A stretch of DNA of 64,000 nt from DASRDB01 sp035652815 (GTDB taxonomy: Bacteria > Chloroflexota > Ktedonobacteria > Ktedonobacterales > Ktedonobacteraceae), in the NCBI GenBank assembly GCA_035652815.1, contig DASRDB010000012.1, positions 1 through 64,000 of the forward strand. Reading direction: 5' to 3'. Each line of letters begins with the position of its first letter. Position 1 is the first letter of the stretch. A program made the translations under genes and the position numbers. Shown piece by piece: positions 35,588-44,176 of the stretch. The notes under the pieces are model-generated. The model saw only the letters and a list, made by a program, of their open reading frames with translations, did not search any database and was not told the origin of the DNA.

Positions 35588-37303
35588 TTATGCGCTACGT
35601 CGCACTAACAAAACCACGTCTCCTGCTCGCGCAAGAACGCGAAACTGGCGTGATAAGCCGTTCAATGCGCTCAATGCCTGCGCTCGATTCGCAAACGTCG
35701 GGCTGGCAAGATCTACTACCACATACTGCACCGTCTGATTGCAGGAGCGGTCCAGGCAGACCGAGGGGAAAACGGCCAGCAACCGGCGCTCGCTCAGGTG
35801 CGGGTTGAGGTCATCGCTGGCGGAAACCGAGGCATCCGGCGGAATCAGCGAAAGCAGACGCACAATTTGCGCTTCGCGAGGGCCAGGGTCGTGGTCCGCC
35901 CAGAACGAGTTGAGGTCCGGGCGCGCAATCCAGAAGTTCAGGCCAAACATCAGCGTAATCCAGGCAAACATCAGCCACTGCAAGCGGAACACGGACAGCG
36001 AACATGCGATTGGCCGCACCCTCTCGCTAAAACGCTGCCACTGTGCCTTCCACCACGCGGGGAAAGTCAGGCGAAGCAATCGATCGCCAAGTGAGCGCAG
36101 GCGCGGAAGCCACACGCTTTTAAGGCTGGCAAGGCGTTTTTGCATCACCAGGGGAAGCTGCATTTTGCCATTCATTGAATGGGTGTTTTCGACCACCTCA
36201 TCTACATACACAGGCACTTCACCTCGCCAGCCCTGCCAGATCAACAGCAGGCGGCGCGTGCCGTGAATGGCAGCGATCATTACAAAGGGAATAATGGCAG
36301 CGTTGTAGTGATAGACGCCGCTATACAGCAAAGGGTCAGTACTCAGGAGATTCACCGCCAGGCTCGGCAGCGTCGGCAACAGCCATTCGGGCGCAAGCAG
36401 AGCTAAAAATCCTGTGCTGCGTAACAAACTTGCCAGATAGTAAAGACGGTCGAGAGTAAAATAGAGCGTAAAGAGGAGCCAGGGATGCAGGATAATATTG
36501 ATAATGGCTTCCTGCGGTGAGCTTCCCAACGCCTCGTAGCGATACCAGTAGTTGTTGGCCTGCAAACCAGGATAGAAATGCGGGATGATAACCTTAAAAG
36601 CAAGCAGGCTCCACAATGCGCCGCCGATCAATAATGTCAGGCCGAGGCGCGGCAGCTTATATTTCCACATTACCAGGATACCGAACATGGCGATTGCTAG
36701 AGGGATGTCTTCTTTACATGAGGCGGCCAGCACACAGGCTATCAAGAACCAGACGTAGCGGCGATAGGTGAGCGCGAGAACAGCGTACAGCAGTAGAGGC
36801 GTGGCAAGAGAGACAGGATGAAAATCGAAGATGTTCAGGCCAAGCACGGCAGGCGAAAGCAGATAGCCCGTCGCCATCAAGGGCGCAAGCAGGGGCCACT
36901 CGGGAATGAACTTGCGCGTCAAGAGGAAAACGGGCAGCGAGCCAGAAGCCAGCGCGAGCGTCTGGAACACCAGCAAGATGCGCGGATCGGCATGAAAGAG
37001 ATAGAGCAGCGAAAGCGGCAGGATAATCGGCTCAAAGTGAATTGCAAGGCGCGTGGGCGGCCCGTACCAGTCAATGGCCTGATTGGTAAACTGAAAGAGC
37101 CGCCCATGAAGCGTATTCCAGATCACCTGATCCATATTGCCGAGGTCGAACGCAGTGGCGCGAAACGTGTCGTAGCGCAGGATAGACTGGTGACTCATCT
37201 CCAAACTATAGACAAGGGTGACAATGATCAACAGCGCCCAGGACATCCATTGCTGGGTGCGAAAATCAAATCGTTTCGACCACGAAATGCGCTTAAGTTG
37301 CAT
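35588..37303 (-). CDS. DUF2079-family polytopic membrane protein
   Basis: A 571-residue protein with about ten hydrophobic segments. The opening after TM1 (YDTFRATAFDLGNMDQVIWNTLHGRLFQFT) is the hallmark of DUF2079, membrane proteins distantly like dolichol-mannose-dependent GT-C transferases; the Asp of FDLGNMDQ is in the position of their catalytic Asp. Beyond the membrane core is a cytoplasmic or periplasmic region (VRRSA C-terminus). Substrate unknown. It is followed 21 nt later, counting from its start, by the upstream YdjM-like gene, so the two are likely cotranscribed. Confidence 0.82.
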   Translation of the reverse strand: MQLKRISWSKRFDFRTQQWMSWALLIIVTLVYSLEMSHQSILRYDTFRATAFDLGNMDQVIWNTLHGRLFQFTNQAIDWYGPPTRLAIHFEPIILPLSLLYLFHADPRILLVFQTLALASGSLPVFLLTRKFIPEWPLLAPLMATGYLLSPAVLGLNIFDFHPVSLATPLLLYAVLALTYRRYVWFLIACVLAASCKEDIPLAIAMFGILVMWKYKLPRLGLTLLIGGALWSLLAFKVIIPHFYPGLQANNYWYRYEALGSSPQEAIINIILHPWLLFTLYFTLDRLYYLASLLRSTGFLALLAPEWLLPTLPSLAVNLLSTDPLLYSGVYHYNAAIIPFVMIAAIHGTRRLLLIWQGWRGEVPVYVDEVVENTHSMNGKMQLPLVMQKRLASLKSVWLPRLRSLGDRLLRLTFPAWWKAQWQRFSERVRPIACSLSVFRLQWLMFAWITLMFGLNFWIARPDLNSFWADHDPGPREAQIVRLLSLIPPDASVSASDDLNPHLSERRLLAVFPSVCLDRSCNQTVQYVVVDLASPTFANRAQALSALNGLSRQFRVLARAGDVVLLVRRSA

Positions 37304-37324
37304 GCGTTCGCTGCTCTATCCTCT

Positions 37325-37924
37325 TTAAATATGGATAATATACATGTAAATGCCGATGCCCACCAGCAGCATGAAGCTGTAGACGATGACCGGCTCCGGC
37401 CATGTTCCCGTGCGAAAACGCCAGTGCGGATTCGGCGGAAAACCGTAGCGTTTATGGCTGGGCCAGAACAACGGCACGCCGCCCTCGGTCAAAGCATCAG
37501 CCGCGATATGCAGGATACAGCCGATCAATACCGCGACCAGCACCAGGTTTGAGCCGCCGATAAATTGCGCCGGAACCGTAAAACCGCGCTGCGCCAGCAG
37601 GTAGATCACCAGTTGTTGCAGCCCAACCGCCAGCACCGAGCCGACAACCAATCCCAGAATACTATGAAATACTGTGCGATGACCCGCGACATGCTGGATT
37701 TCTTTGCTGACCCAGCCAAGTTTCCTTCCCATTGAACTACGAGCATTATCAATGTCTGGTAACAACGCGCCGAAACCCACAAAAAAGTAATAAACCGCTT
37801 TTTTCACCAGCAATGTCAGGGGAACCGCGGTTGCCAGTGTAAGCGGAGAACCCGTAACATGAAACAGGCTATCGACAACGATACCACCCGTTAAACCTAC
37901 CAATAGATGAGATTTGCCAAGCAT
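37325..37924 (-). CDS. YdjM-like metal-dependent membrane hydrolase
   Basis: A 199-residue protein of the YdjM/LexA-binding inner membrane hydrolase family. GKSHLLVG at the N-terminus supplies the first His, GALLPDIDNARS the Asp pair, GHRTVFHSILG the central His pair, and HIAADALTEGGVPLFWP the last His/Asp, together the metal site expected of the phospholipase C-like fold. Four to five membrane segments surround these motifs. AAGGAG upstream and the family's usual N-terminus decide the ATG at 37924 over a longer GTG-started frame. Confidence 0.85.
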   Translation of the reverse strand: MLGKSHLLVGLTGGIVVDSLFHVTGSPLTLATAVPLTLLVKKAVYYFFVGFGALLPDIDNARSSMGRKLGWVSKEIQHVAGHRTVFHSILGLVVGSVLAVGLQQLVIYLLAQRGFTVPAQFIGGSNLVLVAVLIGCILHIAADALTEGGVPLFWPSHKRYGFPPNPHWRFRTGTWPEPVIVYSFMLLVGIGIYMYIIHI

Positions 37925-38019
37925 GAATAAACGCACTCCTTCAAAACCAGGATACTTGTGCGCCACATTTTAGAGGTTTCTAGAACAAATGGCAAGCTAT
38001 CAACAACATGTCCCCAGAT

Positions 38020-38105
38020 GCCATCCTTCGCTGCGCTCAGGATCTCCCTTCCCCAACGATCCATGTGCCGAGACCGGAGATCCTTCGCTGCGCTCAGGAT
38101 GACAG
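38020..38105. repeat. Family B repeat, rearranged copy
   Basis: The right arm is intact, but the left arm carries CATCCTTCGCTGCGCTCAGGATCT in the same orientation as the right arm rather than inverted. The palindrome has been rebuilt, which suggests inversion or gene conversion within the element. Confidence 0.7.
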
Positions 38106-38133
38106 GCGAGCGGGTCTATTTCATGGCACGTTA

Positions 38134-38451
38134 TCATTCATCCGGCAGGAGAACAAAAATCGCCCCATCCTCGATTTTGACAGGATAGGTCATAATATCC
38201 TGGCGAGCGGGGCCGCGCAGAACCTTTCCGGTGCGGACATCGAATTGCGCGCCATGCCAGGGACAGGTCAATATTTCGCCATCCAATTCGCCTTCGCTCA
38301 AGGGGCCGCTGATATGCGTGCAGTTGTCTTGAAAGGCGCATACCTGGCCTTCCACCTTCGCGAGGCAAAGCGGCTCGCCATCCGCCTCGACCGCCAGCAA
38401 CTCTCCATCTTCCAGATCATTCACACTCGCAACTTTTATGAAATCGGTCAT
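38134..38451 (-). CDS. Rieske-type [2Fe-2S] ferredoxin
   Basis: A 105-residue soluble Rieske protein. C44-x-H46 (CTHISGP) and C63-x2-H66 (CPWHGAQFD) ligate a 2Fe-2S cluster. Length and lack of signal or fused catalytic domain mark it as a NirD/dioxygenase-ferredoxin-like electron carrier. It is the last gene of the suf-linked operon, 7 nt after the SDR gene. Placing an Fe-S client protein at the end of an assembly operon is seen in other bacteria, for example SUF-linked Rieske or SufT-like genes. Confidence 0.92.
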   Translation of the reverse strand: MTDFIKVASVNDLEDGELLAVEADGEPLCLAKVEGQVCAFQDNCTHISGPLSEGELDGEILTCPWHGAQFDVRTGKVLRGPARQDIMTYPVKIEDGAIFVLLPDE

Positions 38452-38458
38452 ATACCCC

Positions 38459-39193
38459 TTATACCCCTTTGCCCTGCACGGGAAGTATCGCGCCTGTCAC
38501 CCCGTCGCTGGCAGAGGAAACGAGGAAAATCGCGGCCTCGGCAATCTGTTCAATGCTGACCCATCTTGTCCTCAAGTCTTCCTCAGATGGCTTCATGGAC
38601 TCGATATTGGATTGGGTAATGATGAGTCCTGGGCCAAGCCCATTTACATAAATACCAGCGTTCTTGCCTTCTTTCGCGAAGGTTCGTGTGAGGGCATCTA
38701 CCCCTGCTTTTGCTGCGTTATATGCCGCCATGTTAGGGCCTGCGCTCTGAACACCCCCGGCGCGGCTGAAATTGAGGATTTTCCCTCTGCCCTGGCGCTG
38801 CATGATGGGCCATACTGCTCGAATGCAAAGAAAGGTGGTGCGCAAATTATTGTTCAATTCGGCATCCCAATCGGCCACGCTCAATTCGTGAGATGGGCCA
38901 TATTTGGTGAGGCCGCCCGCCAGGTTAATCAGGATGTCGATGCGCCCGTAGTGCTTCACGGTTTCCTGGACAAGGGTATTCGCGCCCTCTTCGGTTGTCA
39001 GGTCGGCGGGAATGCCTATGACGGTCGCGCCCTGCTTTCGTAGTTCCTCTGCTCGCGCCTGCACGCGCTCGGCGCTGCGCGAACTGATGGCAAGCTTCGC
39101 CCCTTCGCGGGCAAAAATAGAAGCGAGGCCGAAACCCGCCTGCCCGGCATGGCTCACGCCGGTAATAATAGCTACCTGATCCTGCAAGCGCAT
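38459..39193 (-). CDS. Short-chain dehydrogenase/reductase (FabG-like)
   Basis: A 244-residue SDR. The cofactor turn is TGVSHAGQAGFG, the NNAG-like motif is LINLAGG, the catalytic set is NFSR (Ser), YNAAK (Tyr and Lys) and the expected Asn in NNNLRT. Its ATG abuts the sufU stop with no gap. In the SDR family most active enzymes have TGxxxGxG; here the spacing is longer by one to two residues. Substrate unknown; it lies between sufU and the Rieske gene, which may mean a shared redox pathway. Confidence 0.88.
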   Translation of the reverse strand: MRLQDQVAIITGVSHAGQAGFGLASIFAREGAKLAISSRSAERVQARAEELRKQGATVIGIPADLTTEEGANTLVQETVKHYGRIDILINLAGGLTKYGPSHELSVADWDAELNNNLRTTFLCIRAVWPIMQRQGRGKILNFSRAGGVQSAGPNMAAYNAAKAGVDALTRTFAKEGKNAGIYVNGLGPGLIITQSNIESMKPSEEDLRTRWVSIEQIAEAAIFLVSSASDGVTGAILPVQGKGV

Positions 39194-39604
39194 TTACTCT
39201 TCCTCATCTTCGTCTTCACGAGGCTTCTCCAGTCCCGCCAGCGCAAGGCTGCGATGCAGGACACGCAGCGACAAAAAGGCGCACTTCATACGAGCCGGGC
39301 TGATGGGGATGCCTAGCGCTTCAAGCACGTCGTCCTTGCCAAGCTGTATCACATCTTCAACCGGACGCCCCTCGATCATCTCAGACAGCATCGAGGCTGA
39401 AGCCTGGCTGATAGCGCAGCCCCGCCCTTGAAAGCGCACCGCCGTGACCTTATCCCCTTCGATCTGCAAATCAATGGCTAGCTGGTCGCCGCAGAGCGGG
39501 TTGGAGTCCTCAGCGTGGGCGTCGGGATGCTCCAGTCTGCCATAGTTGCGCGGATTGCGATAGTGATCCAGGATATATTCGCGATAATCCATTGACATAG
39601 GCAT
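39194..39604 (-). CDS. sufU: Zinc-dependent sulfurtransferase SufU
   Basis: A 136-residue SufU. C38 and D40 (PLCGDQ), C63 (GCAISQAS) and C108 (MKCAFLSL) are the zinc and sulfur-accepting ligands; the 18-20 residue insert between C63 and C108 that separates SufU from IscU is present. It accepts sulfur from SufS. It ends directly before the SDR gene and is separated from sufS by a 143-nt palindromic element. The start shown is the first of two nearby ATGs (MPMSMDYREY). Confidence 0.93.
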   Translation of the reverse strand: MPMSMDYREYILDHYRNPRNYGRLEHPDAHAEDSNPLCGDQLAIDLQIEGDKVTAVRFQGRGCAISQASASMLSEMIEGRPVEDVIQLGKDDVLEALGIPISPARMKCAFLSLRVLHRSLALAGLEKPREDEDEEE

Positions 39605-39621
39605 TTGCCCTCATCACTTCC

Positions 39622-39764
39622 GTAGGGACAGGGGGATGAGAGGTGGTGGGGTGGGGGCCTTGTGCCTGTCCTGGCCGGGGCGCTGATGAGAATGGTTTCT
39701 CGCTGCCCCGGCCAGGACAGGCACAAGGCCCCCACATCTCCACACCACATCCCCCTGTCCCTAC
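39622..39764. repeat. Family D inverted repeat inside the suf operon
   Basis: 143 nt: GTAGGGACAGGGGGATG and CATCCCCCTGTCCCTAC as outer ends, with long inner arms GGCCTTGTGCCTGTCCTGGCC and their complement around a 20-nt centre. It separates sufS from sufU and may affect how much of the transcript extends into sufU. Related to 13456-13608. Confidence 0.85.
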
Positions 39765-39777
39765 ATGTAACATTCCG

Positions 39778-41061
39778 TTATAGGTTGAATATGTTCAGAG
39801 CTTTATGTAAGCCCTCTACAAGCGTGTCGATATCCTCTGGTATGGTATAGACATAGAAACTGGCGCGAGCGGTGGCCGTCAAACCGAAACGCTCCATCAA
39901 CGGTTGCGCACAGTGATGCCCGGCGCGAATGGCAACCCCGACTTCCTGGTCGAGAATCGAAGCCAGGTCGTGCGGGTGAATATCGCCCAGGGTAAAGGAG
40001 ATAACGCCGCCGCGATGCGCCGCGTCCGGGCCATAAACGCTCAGGCCAGGAACAGTTTGAAGGCGTTCCATCGCGTAGGCTGTGATTTCTTCTTCGTGTT
40101 TGCGCACGTTCTCCATGCCAAGCGCGTTGAGATAGTCGATGGCGGCTCCGAGGCCGATGGCTTCAGCGATAGCGGGTGTGCCAGCCTCGAACTTCCAGGG
40201 CAGATCATTCCAGGTGGATTCGCGCAGGCCAACTGTGCGAATCATGTCGCCGCCGCCCATAAAGGGGGGCATTTCTTCTAATAGCGCACGTTTGCCGTAT
40301 AACACACCAACACCCGTCGGACCAAGCATCTTATGCGCGCTGAAGCAGATAAAATCAGCATCCAGGTCTTGCGCGTCAACGGGCAGATGGGGAACGCTCT
40401 GCGCCGCGTCCAGCAGCACAATTGCGCCCACTTCATGCGCCTTCTCGATCATCTCTTTGGCTGGATTGATGGTGCCAAGCACGTTGGACATGTGCGTAAA
40501 GGCGACCAGCTTCGGCTTTTGTTGCAATAGCTGTTCGTAGATATCCAGGCGCAGTTGCCCATCATCCGTGACTGGCACAAACTCGAGTCGCGCTCCCTTG
40601 CGCTTTGCGAGAAGCTGCCAGGGAACCAGGTTGCTATGATGCTCCAGTTCTGTCAGCACGATCAGGTCGCCTGCTGAGATGTTTGCGTCGCCCCAACTAT
40701 AGGCCACCAGATTGATGCTCTCGGTGGTATTGCGCGTGAAAATGATCTGCTTGCTCTGCTTGACGTGCAGGAAACGCGCCACCTTCACGCGGGCCTTTTC
40801 CATGCGGGCCGTCGCCTCTTCGCTGATCTCGTACACGCCGCGATGCACGTTGGCATGCGTCGTCTCATAATAGGCGCTCATGGCCTCGATCACCGCGTTG
40901 GGCTTCTGCGAACTGGCCGTGCTATCGAGATAGACCAGCGGCTTGCCATGTACCTGTCGCGCCAGGATGGGAAAATCCTTGCGTATCTCCGCGACGTCAA
41001 ACGTCCCTTCTTTTAATGTAGGGACGCGTTTCATCGCGTCCTGCTCCTCTACCCGATTCAT
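39778..41061 (-). CDS. sufS: Cysteine desulfurase SufS
   Basis: A 427-residue class II cysteine desulfurase. PLP-binding K244 (SAHKMLGPTG), catalytic C384 (AGHHCAQPLM), His/Asp pair HHSNLVPW and LDAAQSVPH are present. It supplies sulfur to SufU. The first 10-18 residues come from the family C repeat: GGACGCGATGAA occurs twice in tandem, each giving an in-frame ATG (41061 and 41034), each with a purine-rich stretch upstream. The core of the protein begins near residue 20, so either start works and the natural one is uncertain. Confidence 0.93.
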   Translation of the reverse strand: MNRVEEQDAMKRVPTLKEGTFDVAEIRKDFPILARQVHGKPLVYLDSTASSQKPNAVIEAMSAYYETTHANVHRGVYEISEEATARMEKARVKVARFLHVKQSKQIIFTRNTTESINLVAYSWGDANISAGDLIVLTELEHHSNLVPWQLLAKRKGARLEFVPVTDDGQLRLDIYEQLLQQKPKLVAFTHMSNVLGTINPAKEMIEKAHEVGAIVLLDAAQSVPHLPVDAQDLDADFICFSAHKMLGPTGVGVLYGKRALLEEMPPFMGGGDMIRTVGLRESTWNDLPWKFEAGTPAIAEAIGLGAAIDYLNALGMENVRKHEEEITAYAMERLQTVPGLSVYGPDAAHRGGVISFTLGDIHPHDLASILDQEVGVAIRAGHHCAQPLMERFGLTATARASFYVYTIPEDIDTLVEGLHKALNIFNL

Positions 41062-41132
41062 CGCGTCCTGCCTCTTTATCTATTCGTTACGGGAACGCGA
41101 TGATAAATGTTCATAAAACAACGCGGGAAACG

Positions 41133-41221
41133 TTCTGTAGGGACGCGATTCATCGCGTCCTGCATCCCCTGCATGTACCAATTCAGGGTAAAAGGACGCG
41201 ATGAATCGCGTCCCTACAGAA
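41133..41221. repeat. Family C inverted repeat
   Basis: TTCTGTAGGGACGCGATTCATCGCGTCC and its complement at 41194-41221 flank a 33-nt centre. A further truncated unit continues into the start of sufS (41019-41070). It lies between sufD and sufS. Confidence 0.88.
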
Positions 41222-41266
41222 TACCAAATCGTTTTGCGAACATTCATCATCGCTTCCCTACAGATT

Positions 41267-42721
41267 CTAATATTCAGTCAGCCGGATCTCCTCGTCGTCG
41301 CGGTTGCCATCGAGCGAGACGGCGTATTCGTCCACGCCCTCGATCTCCCAGGTTTCCTGGGCATCGACCCAGGTGTCGGCCTCGGTCTCGTATGCGCCGC
41401 GCATGCGACGGACGATACTGCGGCGCAGGCGCGCGCGCAGGTTTTCGAGCGGAATGCGCTGCAAGACTGGCTCGAAGAAGCCCTGCACGATGATGCGCTC
41501 GGCCTCTTCGCGAGGAATACCGCGCACCATCAGGTAGAAAAGCTGCTCCTCGTCGATCTTGCCCGTAGTCGCGCCATGACTTGCGCTGACTTCGTTCGCG
41601 CCGATCTCCAGGCCGGGAATCGACTCGGCGCGGCACTTATCGCTCAGCAGCAGGGTATGATCCGAGAGGAAGGATGCCGTCTGCTGGGCTTTCGGTCGCA
41701 CGCGAATCATACCATCGAACTCGACGCGGGACTCATCGGTCAGCACGCCTTTCACCAGCGTCTCGGCGTTGGTGGCGATGGCGGCATGGTCAGAAAGCGT
41801 GTTGATCGAGTAACGCTGGTCGTGGTCGGTGAAGAAGACGCCGACCAGTTCGCCCGCGCTGCCGTTGCCAAGCAGGCCAACGCCAATATTGGAGAGCATG
41901 GCGCGGCTGCCAAGATCGGCCATCACCCAGGTCGTGCTGCCATCCTTCTCATGTACCGCGTTCCTGTTGGTGATTGTCCACACATTCTGCCCCAGGTCTT
42001 GCAAGTTGCTGAATTCGACATGCGCCGCGTTCTTTGTATACACCTCGATCACGCTATTCAGTAGCGAGGGTGTATCGCTCTCGAAGGCCGAGTTGTGTTC
42101 CTCGACGTAGCGCACGCTGCTCTCGTCGTCTGCGATAATCAGCGTATGCGCGAAGGTCGCCGAGCCGGGCGCGTCCAGCCAGACCTGTCCAAGAATGGGG
42201 TCTTCGACGATCACGCCCTTTGGTATATAAAGGAAGATGCCGCCACTCCAGAAGGCTGCGTGCAAGGCGGTGTACTTCGAGCTATCCACCGGGACGCAGC
42301 TTGTCATGAAATGCTGCTGTACCAGTTCGGGATACTCACGAACGGCGGTATCCAGGTCGGTCAAAACGACGCCCTGGCTTTTCAGTTCCTCGTCAAGTTC
42401 GATTTTGACCACCGAGGCGTTGCGCTGCATAATCAATCCTGCGCGCTGGTCTACCAGGGCTTCCTGCAGCGATTGCTCAATAGCGGCAGGCAGTGCGCCG
42501 TTGCTCTCGGCAGGGACATAGGGATTAAGGTCAGAGAACTTGAAGTTGGCGAACATGCGCCGCGTGCCGAGGTCGCCCCGCCGACCAAGTGGGGCGGGAG
42601 TTTTTTCGTAAATCTCCCAGGCCTCAAGGCGTTTCTGAAGCATCCATTCGGGTTCGCCCTTGCTGCGGGAGAGTTGCTCCACCGCCTCGCGGGTGAATCC
42701 GGTTACGAGTGTGTTAGCCAT
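41267..42721 (-). CDS. sufD: Fe-S cluster scaffold component SufD
   Basis: A 484-residue SufB/SufD-family protein. The tail (SIPGLEIGANEVSASHGATTGKIDEEQLFYLMVRGI, with the conserved His in SASHGAT) and the VVLTDLDTAVREYPELV stretch are the SufD form. The N-terminus (GEPEWMLQKRLEAWEIYEKTPAP) is shared with SufB. SufBC2D assembles clusters, and SufB is not encoded anywhere in the window, so either SufD functions as a homodimer or sufB lies elsewhere. It overlaps sufC by 8 nt. Confidence 0.9.
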   Translation of the reverse strand: MANTLVTGFTREAVEQLSRSKGEPEWMLQKRLEAWEIYEKTPAPLGRRGDLGTRRMFANFKFSDLNPYVPAESNGALPAAIEQSLQEALVDQRAGLIMQRNASVVKIELDEELKSQGVVLTDLDTAVREYPELVQQHFMTSCVPVDSSKYTALHAAFWSGGIFLYIPKGVIVEDPILGQVWLDAPGSATFAHTLIIADDESSVRYVEEHNSAFESDTPSLLNSVIEVYTKNAAHVEFSNLQDLGQNVWTITNRNAVHEKDGSTTWVMADLGSRAMLSNIGVGLLGNGSAGELVGVFFTDHDQRYSINTLSDHAAIATNAETLVKGVLTDESRVEFDGMIRVRPKAQQTASFLSDHTLLLSDKCRAESIPGLEIGANEVSASHGATTGKIDEEQLFYLMVRGIPREEAERIIVQGFFEPVLQRIPLENLRARLRRSIVRRMRGAYETEADTWVDAQETWEIEGVDEYAVSLDGNRDDEEIRLTEY

Positions 42722-43538
42722 TGACCGTCACCTCGTCCTCTTCACTCTTTGGGCGCAGCCACTCGTAGCCCTTCTCCTCAAGTTCGAGCGCGAGTTCGGG
42801 GCCGCCAGAGCGCACGATGCGGCCATCGTACATCACATGCACGAAGTCCGGCTTGATGTAGTTGAGCATGCGCTGGTAGTGCGTAATCAGCAGGATGCCC
42901 AGGTTGGGGCCGCGCAGCGCGTTGACGCTCTCGGACACAATCTTGAGCGCGTCGATGTCCAGGCCGGAGTCCGTCTCGTCCATCAGGGCGATTTCCGGCT
43001 CAAGCAGGGCCATCTGAAGAATCTCGGCGCGTTTCTTCTCGCCGCCGGAGAAGCCATCGTTGATGGAGCGGTTGATAAAGCTGTTGTCCACCTTGAGCAG
43101 GCGCATCTTTTCCTGGAGCAGCTTGCGGAACTCGGCGGGTGGAATGCTCTTGCGCTTCGTCGCCTTGCCAGAAGGATTCTCGCCCTCTTCAAGCGGCTTG
43201 TTGCCTTCGCGAATGGCTTCAAGCGAGCGGCGCAGGAAGTTGGCGACGCTCACGCCAGGGATGGACATGGGATACTGGAACGCGAGGAAGAGACGCATGC
43301 GGGCGCGGCGATCAGGCGAATACTCAAGAATATTCTCGCCCTTGAACCAGATTTCGCCTTCCGTCACTTCATATTTGGGGTTGCCCATAATAACGTTTGC
43401 CAGGGTGCTTTTACCGGAGCCGTTCGGCCCCATCAGCGCATGTACTTCGCCCTGTTTTACCACCAGGTCAACGCCACGTAGAATTGGTTTGCCTTCAATA
43501 TTGGCATGCAAATTTTTAATAATCAACTCTGAACCCAT
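42714..43538 (-). CDS. sufC: Fe-S assembly ATPase SufC
   Basis: A 274-residue ABC-type ATPase. Walker A is GPNGSGKST (37-45), the signature is SGGEKKRAEI, and Walker B is IALMDETDSGLDIDAL, with the SufC-specific E(T)DSGLD. A 30-residue insert between Walker A and the signature (about 95-125; charged, EEGENPSGKATKRKS) is longer than in most SufC. The ATG at 43538 matches the family N-terminus (ELIIKNLHANI); a longer frame to 43589 is unlikely. It partners SufD. It follows the Rrf2 gene by 19 nt. Confidence 0.93.
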   Translation of the reverse strand: MGSELIIKNLHANIEGKPILRGVDLVVKQGEVHALMGPNGSGKSTLANVIMGNPKYEVTEGEIWFKGENILEYSPDRRARMRLFLAFQYPMSIPGVSVANFLRRSLEAIREGNKPLEEGENPSGKATKRKSIPPAEFRKLLQEKMRLLKVDNSFINRSINDGFSGGEKKRAEILQMALLEPEIALMDETDSGLDIDALKIVSESVNALRGPNLGILLITHYQRMLNYIKPDFVHVMYDGRIVRSGGPELALELEEKGYEWLRPKSEEDEVTVNG

Positions 43539-43557
43539 ACGAAAAAACTCCGTCCTC

Positions 43558-44049
43558 CTAATTATTGTCCGCGGCAGCGTGTGCCACACGAATGTCTGAA
43601 AGTGAGATGAATTGAGCGGGGTTGTCAGGAACGCTCACCAGTTCGGCGAGGGTCATCGTATCGATGGTGCGAGCAACCGCGTCGCGTACTTTCGCCCATA
43701 AATACTGTATCCGGCACGTGCCGATGAAGCCGCAAATCTCGGTCATCTCGCCTTCGGTCGCGCAAATCATGGGGGCAATCGGGCCTTCCAGCACGCGCAA
43801 AACCTCGCCCATCGTAATCTCTTCCGGGCTGCGACTTAGCCGGTAGCCGCCATGCGCGCCGCGTGTGCTGACGACCAGGGGCGGCTCCGCCTCGCGCAAT
43901 AGCTTGACCAGTTGCTCAAGATAGGCCAGGGGCAGCATCTCCTCCTGGGCAATATCCGCCAGCGAACGAGGGCGTTCACCATAATGACGAGCCAGATTGA
44001 CCATGATCCGCACGCCATATTCGCCCTTTGTAGACACTTGTAGCCACAT
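43558..44049 (-). CDS. Rrf2-family regulator of the suf operon
   Basis: A 163-residue Rrf2/IscR-like protein. Residues 1-70 are the winged helix (STKGEYGVRIMVNLA, SLADIAQEEMLPLAYLEQLV, RGAHGGYRLSR). C96, C106 and C112 fall at the IscR cluster-ligand region, but the first gap is 9 residues rather than 5, so the cluster geometry may differ. GGAGG 9 nt before the ATG at 44049 decides the start. It heads the operon and probably represses it when Fe-S clusters are plentiful. Confidence 0.92.
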   Translation of the reverse strand: MWLQVSTKGEYGVRIMVNLARHYGERPRSLADIAQEEMLPLAYLEQLVKLLREAEPPLVVSTRGAHGGYRLSRSPEEITMGEVLRVLEGPIAPMICATEGEMTEICGFIGTCRIQYLWAKVRDAVARTIDTMTLAELVSVPDNPAQFISLSDIRVAHAAADNN

Positions 44050-44176
44050 GGCCTTCTCCTCCTCGCCTTCAAAGTGCTGCTCGCGCCTTCCCTCTTCACA
44101 AAAGGTCAGGCCGCGCAAGATTATTCCGACCTTTTCACTAGGATATATTTTAGCACTCGAAGGGAGTGGGCGTCAA

